DNA of 13,215 bases from contig DASXTB010000119.1 in assembly GCA_036505615.1 (NCBI GenBank), positions 1-13,215 of the forward strand, in the 5' to 3' direction. The number at the start of each line of letters is the position of its first letter. The stretch's first letter is position 1. The DNA is from DASXTB01 sp036505615. GTDB lineage: Bacteria; Acidobacteriota; UBA6911; JACQSX01. Made by a program: the position numbers and the translations under genes. Below the pieces are notes generated by a model. It was not told the origin of the DNA. It ran no database searches and was given only the letters and a program-made list of their open reading frames with translations. Of this stretch, positions 7,039 to 13,083 are shown piece by piece.

Positions 7039-7944
7039 CTACGTCGCTGGCTTCAAAACTTCCCGCAATGCCGCTTCTAAATCAGGATAGGCAAACTGAA
7101 AACTGGTTCTCTCTAATTCCTGGGGCGTCACTCTTTGGCTGAAAAGTAACAATTCCTCAGCCATTTGTCCCAGTGCAAGCTTGAGCGCAAACGCGGGAGC
7201 GGGAAAGATCGCAGGCCGCTTGAGCACCCGACCTAGTGTTTTGGTGAAGACCTCGTTTTGAACCGGATTGGGAGACACAACGTTGACGGGCCCCTGAAGA
7301 TCACCTTTCTCCAGCACATGGATGATCGCCGCCACAACGTCGGAAATCGCGATCCACGACATCCATTGCCTGCCACTTCCCAGCCGGCCGCCGCCGCCCA
7401 GCTTGAATATGGGGAGCATCTTGGCGAGCGCTCCTCCTCGGGCTGAAAGAACCACCCCAAAACGTGTGAAGACGGCACGTATTCCTTTGTCCTTGGCGCG
7501 GCGCGCCTCTGATTCCCAGGCTTGGCAGATCTCGGCAAGCAAGCCTTCGCCCGGGCTGCTCTTTTCATCCACGATTTCGTCCCCGCGGTCTCCGTAGTAA
7601 CCGACCGCCGATGCGTTTACGAACACTGATGGCTTCTTCTGAAGCCGGCCGACACGATCAACCAGCAGGCGCGCGCTCTCGACGCGACTCTGGTAGAGTT
7701 CCTTTTTTCGGCGTCGGGTCCAGCGGCCACTGGCAATGTTTTCACCGCTGAGATTGACAAATCCATCAATCCCCTCCAGCCGGTGGAGATCTCGTATTCC
7801 CTGTCGCGGATTCCAAAGGACGTTGTCGGCGCCCATTTCATTTTCCGAGCGAACCAGCCGACGCACTTTGTGTCCTCTGGCATTCAGCGTCTTCACCAGC
7901 TCACTTCCGATCAGTCCCGTGGAACCCGAGATTGCGATCTCCAT
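7039..7944 (-). CDS. TIGR01777-type SDR protein (NAD-dependent epimerase/dehydratase fold with DUF1731 tail)
   Basis: A 301-residue cytoplasmic protein. The Rossmann nucleotide-binding loop GSTGLIG is at residues 7-13, NLSGENIASGRW at 64-75, the active-site region ASAVGYYGDRGDE at 111-123, and GSGRQWMSWI at 189-198, all typical of the atypical-SDR TIGR01777/YfcH group. Residues about 248-296 match the C-terminal DUF1731 domain (LALGQMAEELLLFSQRVTP...). Length is as expected for the family (about 300). The ATG at 7944 has GGAGG about 11 nt upstream. The substrate is not established for this group; related E. coli YfcH is called a sugar-nucleotide epimerase only by fold. The cyclophilin gene lies upstream, separated by a repeat array. 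Confidence 0.92.
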   Translation of the reverse strand: MEIAISGSTGLIGSELVKTLNARGHKVRRLVRSENEMGADNVLWNPRQGIRDLHRLEGIDGFVNLSGENIASGRWTRRRKKELYQSRVESARLLVDRVGRLQKKPSVFVNASAVGYYGDRGDEIVDEKSSPGEGLLAEICQAWESEARRAKDKGIRAVFTRFGVVLSARGGALAKMLPIFKLGGGGRLGSGRQWMSWIAISDVVAAIIHVLEKGDLQGPVNVVSPNPVQNEVFTKTLGRVLKRPAIFPAPAFALKLALGQMAEELLLFSQRVTPQELERTSFQFAYPDLEAALREVLKPAT

Positions 7945-7968
7945 TTTTACCCATTCCTCCCGCTTGGC

Positions 7969-8099
7969 TATCAGCCGTCAGCGATCAGCTCTCAGCTCTC
8001 AGCTCTTAGCAATTAGCTCTCAGTGATCCGCTGGTTCCTGCTGGCTGACAGCTGAGGGCTGACAGCTGGGAGCTGACAGCTGAAAGCTGAGTGGCTGAT
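7969..8099. repeat. Foldback array of AGCTGACAGCTGAG-type repeats (left of cyclophilin)
   Basis: The left arm 7969-8024 reads TCAGCTCTCAGCTCTTAGC and similar. The right arm 8041-8099 reads the complementary sense (CTGACAGCTGAGGGCTGACA and so on). Units of 7-8 bp are degenerate, but the two arms align with each other throughout, so the transcript could form a long imperfect hairpin. It lies just beyond the cyclophilin stop and ends about 25 nt before the epimerase-like ATG. Confidence 0.65.
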
Positions 8100-8125
8100 G
8101 CTTCCGAAGCTGCTGTTACAGGCCA

Positions 8126-8542
8126 TTAGTCCTCTATCTCGATCTTCAAGATCTTGTCGCCCTGACGAATGGCGTTCACTGCCGCCATGTCGCTAGTTCT
8201 TGCAAAGACAGTGTGCACGCCGTCCAGATGCGGCTGAGGGGAATGACAAATAAAAAACTGGCTGCCGCCTGTGTTGGGCCCTGCATGTGCCATCGAGAGC
8301 GACCCGGCCAGATGCTTATTGGGATTGATTTCATCGGGAATTGTGTAGCCGGGCCCCCCGGTGCCATTTCCGCGCGGGCAGCCACCCTGGACGACAAAGT
8401 TGGGAATAACGCGATGGAAGGTAAGGTCATCGTAAAAACCAGACCGTGCCAGCTTGGCAAAGTTGGCCACGGTCTTGGGCGCATCTTTGTCAAAGAACTC
8501 TACGTGGATATCACCTTTTTCCGTCTTAATAGTTCCTTTCAC
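8126..8542 (-). CDS. Cyclophilin-type peptidyl-prolyl cis-trans isomerase
   Basis: A 138-residue single-domain cyclophilin with no signal peptide, so probably cytoplasmic, catalysing cis-trans isomerisation of X-Pro bonds. Core motifs are intact: FHRVIPNFVVQGG (42-54, catalytic Arg44), GSLSMAHAGPNTGGSQFFI (80-98) and HLDGVHTVF (105-113). The position of the tryptophan that binds cyclosporin in human CypA (W-L-D-G) is a histidine here, so low cyclosporin sensitivity is expected by analogy. The start is the GTG at 8542, with GGAGGG 6 nt upstream; there is no better ATG. The protein is compact, near the lower end of bacterial cyclophilin length. The gene is bracketed on both sides by related foldback repeat arrays. 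Confidence 0.95.
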   Translation of the reverse strand: MKGTIKTEKGDIHVEFFDKDAPKTVANFAKLARSGFYDDLTFHRVIPNFVVQGGCPRGNGTGGPGYTIPDEINPNKHLAGSLSMAHAGPNTGGSQFFICHSPQPHLDGVHTVFARTSDMAAVNAIRQGDKILKIEIED

Positions 8543-8560
8543 GAAGCCCTCCTTTTTAAG

Positions 8561-8727
8561 AAGCTGTCAGCTCTCAGCTCTCAACTCTCAGCGGTCAGCT
8601 TTTAGTTCTCGGCAGTCAGCTTTCCGACTTCAGCTCGAGCTTAATTCCTAATCACCGAGCGCTGATAACGCTCAAAAAGCTGATAGCTGACGGCTGACAG
8701 CTAAGAGCTAGCTGACAGCTGACGGCT
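8561..8727. repeat. Foldback array of AGCTGACAGCT-type repeats (right of cyclophilin)
   Basis: The arm 8561-8619 (AGCTGTCAGCTCTCAGCTCT and so on) opposes the arm 8675-8727 (AGCTGATAGCTGACGGCTGA and so on) across a 55-nt spacer. It uses the same unit family as the array at 7969-8099. It starts about 18 nt upstream of the cyclophilin start codon and reaches to within about 15 nt of the AhpD-like gene's stop, so any cyclophilin promoter must lie in or beyond it. Confidence 0.65.
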
Positions 8728-8741
8728 ACTAGAGCTGGACG

Positions 8742-9287
8742 CTATCGCTTCATCTCCGGCTCGGGGTCCACACCAAGCGCGTCGGCCACTCGGTTGATAT
8801 AGTTAAAATAAGCGGTCACCTGCACGGCATCGAGGATCGCCCGATCGGACAGGCCGGACGACCGAAGAGCTTCTAAATCCGCGCGATTCATCTCGCCGGG
8901 GCGCAAGGTGAGCTTCTCGGCAAACTCACACAGTGCCCGCTGCACCGGTGTCAGGACAGCCCTGCGAAAATCTTCCTTGACCTCGGACACAAGCCTCGTG
9001 TCCCCCGTCAGCACACGGAGATCCTCTCCGTGAGCCTCGATTCAATAAATGCACTGGTTGAAGCGCGATACAACAGTTGCAAGCAGTTCCCGGTCGGGCC
9101 GGGATAGCGGCGAAGAAGCATGCATACTCGCCAAATAGAGATTTATGCTCGCCTGCAAGCTTCTCGGATTGAGGCTCTGGATTCTCACAATGTTGAAGAC
9201 CTTACCGGCCCGCTCAACGGCCTCGTCATAGATCTTCTTCAGCAACCCCTGCGCCTTTGTTTCGGAGACCTGCTCGATATAAGACAT
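8742..9287 (-). CDS. AhpD-like peroxidase-related protein with in-frame TGA; candidate selenoprotein (CxxU)
   Basis: Read through one TGA, this frame encodes 181 residues, matching the AhpD-fold carboxymuconolactone decarboxylase / 'peroxidase-related enzyme' family in length and sequence. Residues 1-81 run from MSYIEQVSETKAQGLL to SRFNQCIY. Codon 82 is TGA (9042-9044), and the same frame continues IEAHGEDLRVLTGD to the conserved VTAYFNYINRVADALGVDP and a TAG at 8742. The catalytic layout is Glu67, Cys79, TGA82, His86. Its spacing (12, 3, 4) equals that of Glu118, Cys130, Cys133 and His137 in Mycobacterium tuberculosis AhpD, so TGA replaces the peroxidatic cysteine. A SECIS-like hairpin follows. 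The role would be thiol-dependent reduction of peroxides. The start has no clear Shine-Dalgarno. Alternatives are a nonsense mutation or base error (TGC/TGT to TGA), or two products, since GTG at 9014 has GGAGAGG 8 nt upstream. Family call is very firm; selenocysteine likely but unproven. Confidence 0.8.
9011..9035 (-). promoter_or_regulatory. SECIS-like stem-loop directly after the in-frame TGA
   Basis: On the minus strand, CACGGAGA (9032-9025) pairs perfectly with TCTCCGTG (9021-9014) around loop GGA. Beyond a T-T mismatch two more pairs (GC/GC) extend the stem. It begins 6 nt after the TGA, and the loop starts 17 nt after it. Bacterial SECIS elements are hairpins inside the coding region with a small apical loop carrying a G, about 16-37 nt past the UGA; this fits, at the short end. 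The hairpin overlaps conserved codons (HGEDLR), so it could also be chance. Confidence 0.6.
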
Positions 9288-9330
9288 GGGTCAGATTCTA
9301 ACGAGTCGAAGCTCGAAAGCCAAAGTGTTT

Positions 9331-9528
9331 GAAAGGAAGAAAAGAGGGAATGGGGAAGGGCGAAGGAGGAAGGCAGAAGGGGGAAGGGAGAAGGGGGAAG
9401 GGAGAAGGGAGAAAGGGAGAAAGGAAGGGAGAAGGGGAAGAGTGGGACGTGAAGGGTGAAGAGTAAACGGGGGAAAAGGACTAAGGGAGATGAACTTTCA
9501 CCCTTCTCCCTTCACCCTTCTCCCTTCA
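9331..9528. repeat. Polypurine GGGAGAAG repeat tract with opposing CCCTTCTCCCTTCA repeat
   Basis: From about 9331 to 9460 the plus strand is almost all purine, built of degenerate GGGAGAA/GGAAGGGAGAAG units. At 9496-9528 the opposite sense appears, including two perfect 14-bp copies of CCCTTCTCCCTTCA (9501-9514 and 9515-9528). The two parts can pair, and the mirror-like polypurine run could adopt triplex structure. It fills the 279-bp spacer between the AhpD-like and glycine-zipper genes; no gene seen. Confidence 0.7.
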
Positions 9529-9566
9529 CATCTCTACCTTGCCCTATTCGCTTTCGATGATCTAAA

Positions 9567-10415
9567 TCAGCGGCGGAGGTAGAGCTCACGCTGCATGGTG
9601 AATTCCAGCACCGTCTCGGCAGGGATTTTGATTTTTTGGCCCTTGGTTAGGATCTCGTAGCCAGCTCCCCCAGCACCGCCAAGCACTGTCCCTATCGCAG
9701 CGCCCTTGCCGCCTCCGGCAATGGCTCCGATAATTGCGCCCAGCGCGGCTCCTCCTCCAACAGCGATTGCTGTCCTCTTGCCCTGACTGGAGCCCCGCTG
9801 CTCGACTTGGGAAGTGGTCAGCGAGTAGGACCGGCCCTGCGTTGTCAGTTCCACCAGATCAATGACCAGCTGGGAGCGTCCTTCAAATTTACCTGCCTGC
9901 TCCACCTCGGCGATGCGAAGCTTCACTGGAGAACCTCTCTCAGCCAGCAATTCGTTGTTGACAATGATATCGCTGTCCAAGGTTCCGCTGAAGCTGTCAC
10001 CAACGTGCGCGACGTCTGAATCAATGCTCTCATTGGTTCGCACACGCAGCACGGTCCCTGAGGGTATTACGTATTCATCACGCACGGCGGCGCGCCGGTA
10101 TGAGCCCCCGCGCGAGCCGGAATAGTTCCCGTATTGGTCGGTGCGAGCTCCGGAACGCACCTCGTACTGAGTCGACGGCGCGCCTGAATAGGTGGTCGCC
10201 AAGTTGTCCACAAAGGCAAGATTCTGCACTTCATCCAGGCGAAAGGTTTTAATTACTCCCTCCGTCCGAAAACGGATAGTGCGAGAAGTTCCGCCCAGGT
10301 AGGTGCCATTAAACACACGCCCATCCCTCAGGGTGAGAGTCTCTGCCAGCGCCCACGAAAACGACAAGGACACAAGCACAACGAAGAAAACAATCAGAAA
10401 TGGTTTATTTCTCAT
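9567..10415 (-). CDS. Exported protein with glycine-zipper segment, function unknown
   Basis: A 282-residue protein. The ATG at 10415 has GGAG about 9-10 nt upstream. Residues 1-24 form a signal peptide (hydrophobic core LIVFFVVLVSLSFSWA, cleavage after ALA). Residues 25-70 are a short beta-rich module starting LTLRDGRVFNGTYLGG, followed by a Ser/Gly/Tyr-rich linker (about 72-112). A beta domain covers about 115-205 (YVIPSGTVLRVRTNESIDSD, VKLRIAEVEQAGKFEGRSQL). At 219-253 there is a glycine-zipper stretch (GGGAALGAIIGAIAGGGKGA), ending in KIPAETVLEFTM. The layout resembles YMGG-type glycine-zipper envelope proteins, which associate with membranes. No enzyme motif is seen. It probably sits in the periplasm or the outer membrane. 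It is not obviously in an operon. Confidence 0.82.
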   Translation of the reverse strand: MRNKPFLIVFFVVLVSLSFSWALAETLTLRDGRVFNGTYLGGTSRTIRFRTEGVIKTFRLDEVQNLAFVDNLATTYSGAPSTQYEVRSGARTDQYGNYSGSRGGSYRRAAVRDEYVIPSGTVLRVRTNESIDSDVAHVGDSFSGTLDSDIIVNNELLAERGSPVKLRIAEVEQAGKFEGRSQLVIDLVELTTQGRSYSLTTSQVEQRGSSQGKRTAIAVGGGAALGAIIGAIAGGGKGAAIGTVLGGAGGAGYEILTKGQKIKIPAETVLEFTMQRELYLRR

Positions 10416-10649
10416 AAGTTCGCGCTCCTTTCAGTTTTAATCAAAATCTACACTTTCATTGTATCAAGAACATCTTGACCCGTGAGAAGGCGGCCCAAAA
10501 AACCTTCCCAGCGCCGGAGAGGCTCTTCTCTTGCCGACGCTGAACTCAAGCTCGAGTTGCTGCAGAAAGGAAAAATACGGGAAACACTGTAGGCCGTCTT
10601 AAGGGAGTGGTCTAGCCCGCGGCGGGCTCCCGGGTTAGGGCATTTTGGA

Positions 10650-10671
10650 GAGACGGCCGGTGGGCCGTCTC
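10650..10671. repeat. GAGACGGCC hairpin, copy 2
   Basis: The 9-bp stem GAGACGGCC/GGCCGTCTC with loop GGTG is identical in stem to the copy at 1191-1212, 9.4 kb away; only the loop differs. This indicates selection for, or recent spread of, the palindrome. Confidence 0.7.
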
Positions 10672-10694
10672 CCGCGTAATGTTTCATCGTGCAG

Positions 10695-10716
10695 GAGACG
10701 CCCCACGAGGCGTCTC
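10695..10716. repeat. GAGACGCC hairpin, variant copy
   Basis: The 8-bp stem GAGACGCC (10695-10702) and GGCGTCTC (10709-10716) has loop CCACGA. It is a stem variant of the GAGACGGCC family, 23 bp from copy 2, so the two form a REP-like pair. Confidence 0.65.
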
Positions 10717-10750
10717 TCCAATAGCACCGCTTCGCGGCGCGCTGCGGGCC

Positions 10751-11932
10751 TCAAGGGGGACTTAGAGTTCCATGTTTAAAAACTTCCGGTTTCCAGCAAA
10801 TCCAACCAAAGGGGTACTTGGAAACAACAAGTCTTCCGCTGATAGAGCTTAACGGAATCACTCCCGAAGGAACCAAAGCCAGGTCCGCTTTGCGATTGTC
10901 CGGAAGGAGGTAAACGCTGCCTGAAGTAACCTGAACCGGAGCAAGATTTAAGTCAGGATTGGAAGCGACAAGATATTCCTCTTTCGCAGGAGCGCCGTTC
11001 AGCCAGACCTGACCGCTGCGAACTTCTACTCGGTCTCCTGGCAGCCCGACAATTCGAACCAGTTCCTGATTCCTGAAATCGGCGCCCCCGAACAACTTGA
11101 AGTGTCTCCGCTTGGTCTTCGCGCCCGCTTCGGTTTTGGTGGACACGGAGACCAGTTCGAACCGGCGAGGCTGGCGTAGCTTAAAGGCGGTCCGGTCAAC
11201 TGGGATACTAATGTCAAGGTGTCCGGGAACATTTGGGATGTCGTATCGGGGCGCAAGATACGCCTGCAAATCCCGAAACGAGATATGCGCAGACCCAACC
11301 AACATAAGGAATGGCAATACCCACAAAACTCCGAAGAGGAGTGCGCTCAAGATGATCGCCACGATGGATTTTCCCACCCCGATTCCATAGGCGACGCGGA
11401 TGACGAGGATCTTCAAGATAAGGTTCCAGATCAGTAGTGGGATCGCTACGGCCAGAACGATTCCCAAAGCCAGCAAGTGATTCTCGGCAACCCAGCCAAG
11501 CACTCCCGAAGGAAAAACCAACAACACAATCAAAGCCGGAACTGCCAGCAAGAATTTGGGAATAAAGCTGAAGCCATGCAGGGAGAGAAGACCGCGGAAC
11601 GTCCCGCCGCCTTTCAATGCGCGAGCCGCCCAATGGATCGTCGCCACATCCAAAAGGAGCGCAGCAGCGCCAAACAGAGCCGGAAACCAGATCGAGTATA
11701 GAGGAAGCGGATCATGCGGGAAATAGATACCGCCGACATAGTAAAAACTGACATAAAAAGCCACAAAAAGCAGAACAAAGGACTCCCAAATTTCGAGGCG
11801 TTCCTTGATCGCCGCCAATTGCAACTTGGGACGAAGCATGACTCCAACCATATCCCTATAGAATTGGACCAGCGAAAAGCCGTCACTCTTGGTCAGCGAG
11901 GCCGAATCACCGGCGATTTGTTCAGTCGTCAT
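10751..11932 (-). CDS. Polytopic membrane protein (Yip1-like) fused to a degenerate signal-peptidase-I-like domain
   Basis: A 393-residue protein, third in the sigma/anti-sigma operon. Its ATG (11932) lies 10 bp after the anti-sigma stop, with GAAGGAAG just upstream. Residues about 20-215 hold five hydrophobic helices (roughly 50-70, 79-97, 122-143, 152-177 and 188-213), resembling Yip1-type domains. Residues 236-380 follow the order of type I signal peptidases: VDRTAFKLRQPRRFELVSV aligns with the GDRVLVNKL...GDIVVF stretch, LVRIVGLPGDRVEV (291-304) with box D (KRVIGLPGD), and LLPDNRKAD...ISGRLV with box E (GDNR...). However, box D has Val in place of the catalytic Lys, and no S-M-x-P is seen where the nucleophilic Ser should be. 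It should therefore be proteolytically inactive and may sense or bind a substrate. The structural call is firm; the role is inference. Confidence 0.78.
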   Translation of the reverse strand: MTTEQIAGDSASLTKSDGFSLVQFYRDMVGVMLRPKLQLAAIKERLEIWESFVLLFVAFYVSFYYVGGIYFPHDPLPLYSIWFPALFGAAALLLDVATIHWAARALKGGGTFRGLLSLHGFSFIPKFLLAVPALIVLLVFPSGVLGWVAENHLLALGIVLAVAIPLLIWNLILKILVIRVAYGIGVGKSIVAIILSALLFGVLWVLPFLMLVGSAHISFRDLQAYLAPRYDIPNVPGHLDISIPVDRTAFKLRQPRRFELVSVSTKTEAGAKTKRRHFKLFGGADFRNQELVRIVGLPGDRVEVRSGQVWLNGAPAKEEYLVASNPDLNLAPVQVTSGSVYLLPDNRKADLALVPSGVIPLSSISGRLVVSKYPFGWICWKPEVFKHGTLSPP

Positions 11933-11942
11933 CGTTCTTCCT

Positions 11943-12389
11943 TCAAAATGCCAAGCGAATCAAGCTCAATACCTGCTCGGTGTTTGGGATTAGGGACTGC
12001 AGCCCAGAGACATTCGACAATGAATAGATGAGGTAAGCTATGGCTGCACTCACGTAGGCCATCGCCGCCATCGGGTCCTCGGTCAGGTAGTTCCACATCC
12101 ACGCAACGCCCTGCGTCAAATCTTCGACTAGCAACTCGAGCCTGCCGGCGCTGGTTCGCCGGCGAAATTCGTGAATCACCGCGGAACGAAGCTGAGCCCA
12201 TCGCGCGGGCAAAGGCTCAGGAACCTGCAGCGTCACAAGAGACTGAATGCGCCGCCACTCGGAAAAGGCGCGGTTACATTCGCCGCAGCCGCGCAAGTGC
12301 TCTTCCAACCGCCGCGCTTCCTGCGGCGGGAGCTCATGGTAGTAGAACAGAGTCCACTGTTCGTGGTCAGGATGCCCGTCAGGCCCCAT
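11943..12389 (-). CDS. Zinc-finger anti-sigma factor (membrane-anchored)
   Basis: A 148-residue protein from the ATG at 12389; a GTG at 12410 in the same frame would add seven residues. The N-terminal domain has the ZAS zinc-binding pattern, with His31-x3-Cys35-x2-Cys38 (EEHLRGCGECNRAF) and an upstream His in HPDHEQWTLFYYHEL. A hydrophobic stretch at about 106-124 (MAAMAYVSAAIAYLIYSLSN) is a single membrane helix with a short C-terminal tail. Anti-sigma factors of this kind hold an ECF sigma factor inactive at the membrane until a signal releases it. The start overlaps the sigma gene by 11 bp, indicating translational coupling and a matched pair. The extracytoplasmic tail is very short, so sensing may depend on a partner, possibly the downstream membrane protein. 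Confidence 0.86.
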   Translation of the reverse strand: MGPDGHPDHEQWTLFYYHELPPQEARRLEEHLRGCGECNRAFSEWRRIQSLVTLQVPEPLPARWAQLRSAVIHEFRRRTSAGRLELLVEDLTQGVAWMWNYLTEDPMAAMAYVSAAIAYLIYSLSNVSGLQSLIPNTEQVLSLIRLAF

Positions 12390-12975
12390 GTTCAGCCGTC
12401 CAATCCGCACTCAGTTCTTTATATCTCTTTAACCTGCTTTGTAAACTGCGCACTCCTCGGAACAGCGAAGTTTTTACTGTTCCGATGGAAATGCCCAGAA
12501 TTTTTGAAATCTCGTCCAGCTTTAAGCCCTCGAAGTGCCGCAACAAGAAAACCTTCCTCTGCAAAGTAGGCAGATGGTCAAGCTCCTTGCGAATCAGTCT
12601 TTTCAATTCCTTTTCCCTGAGCTGCGCCAGTGCCGAAGGCGACTGGCTTCGGAATTGGATAGGATTGTCTTCATTCGCCCCTAAACCCTCCAGACTGAGA
12701 ACGCGATAGCGATTCTTGGAGCGCCATCGGTCGATCGACTCGTTTAGCGCGATGCGGTAAATCCAGGATGAAAGCGAGGACCGACTGGGATCCCACTGGG
12801 GAAGCATGCGGTGTAATTTCATGAAAACCAGCTGCACAATGTCCATGGCGTCAGATTGGTCGACCACCACCCTATATGCGACCGAGTAGACCATGTGCTT
12901 ATACTTCTCAAAAAAAAGGCCAAAGGCCACCTCCTCCCCCTTTAGAATGGCCGTAACCATCTCTTCTTCGGTCAT
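12379..12975 (-). CDS. ECF-family RNA polymerase sigma factor (sigma-70 family, RpoE-like)
   Basis: A 198-residue protein with sigma region 2 (about 20-88, including MDIVQLVFMKLHR and the -10-recognition helix SSWIYRIALNESIDRWRSKN) and region 4 (about 128-183) with the helix-turn-helix LKLDEISKILGISIGTVKTS. No region 1 or 3 is present, as usual for ECF sigma factors. It directs RNA polymerase to a small regulon. The ATG at 12975 begins MTEEEMVTAILKGEEVAF, matching family N-termini; no strong Shine-Dalgarno is seen. It is the first gene of a three-gene operon with its anti-sigma factor (11-bp overlap) and the membrane protein. The ECF group cannot be assigned from reading alone. Confidence 0.95.
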   Translation of the reverse strand: MTEEEMVTAILKGEEVAFGLFFEKYKHMVYSVAYRVVVDQSDAMDIVQLVFMKLHRMLPQWDPSRSSLSSWIYRIALNESIDRWRSKNRYRVLSLEGLGANEDNPIQFRSQSPSALAQLREKELKRLIRKELDHLPTLQRKVFLLRHFEGLKLDEISKILGISIGTVKTSLFRGVRSLQSRLKRYKELSADWTAEHGA

Positions 12976-13007
12976 CGTACGCAGCGTGGCGGGTTATCGG
13001 TTTCGTT

Positions 13008-13031
13008 GACCCAATCATATCACCTGGTTAC
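13008..13031 (-). promoter_or_regulatory. Possible ECF-type promoter upstream of the sigma gene
   Basis: On the minus strand GTAACC (13031-13026) is followed after 15 nt by GTC (13010-13008), close to the common ECF pattern GGAACC-N15/16-CGTC. It lies 32 nt before the sigma ATG, a fitting distance for an autoregulated promoter. The motif is short and could be chance. Confidence 0.3.
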
Positions 13032-13083
13032 GACACAGTAGCTACGCTCCAGCCAGGCAAAAGGTTGACGCGGCCTTTGTTTC

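Larger units (their letters stand above)
10416..10750. other. Gene-free spacer with two GAGACG-type hairpins
   Basis: This 335-bp spacer lies between the sigma-factor operon's last gene and the glycine-zipper gene. It carries GAGACGGCC-GGTG-GGCCGTCTC (10650-10671), GAGACGCC-CCACGA-GGCGTCTC (10695-10716) and a small CCGC/GCGG stem near 10728-10738. The latter two lie just past the operon's stop codon and could stabilise the 3' end, but no T-run follows. A 79-codon ORF here is dominated by the hairpins and looks spurious. Confidence 0.6.

Noticed and set aside
7969..8727. Regular repeats around the cyclophilin gene considered as a CRISPR array
   Set aside because: Units are 7-8 bp, degenerate and without unique spacers of constant length; there is no leader and no cas gene.
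10448..10687. 79-codon minus-strand ORF in the spacer after the sigma operon
   Set aside because: It runs through the GAGACGGCC hairpin, has no Shine-Dalgarno and shows no recognisable domain or composition; its open frame follows from the repeats.
12390..12410. GTG at 12410 as start of the anti-sigma gene
   Set aside because: It is possible, but the ATG at 12389 gives a more usual overlap and family-like N-terminus; kept only as an alternative.
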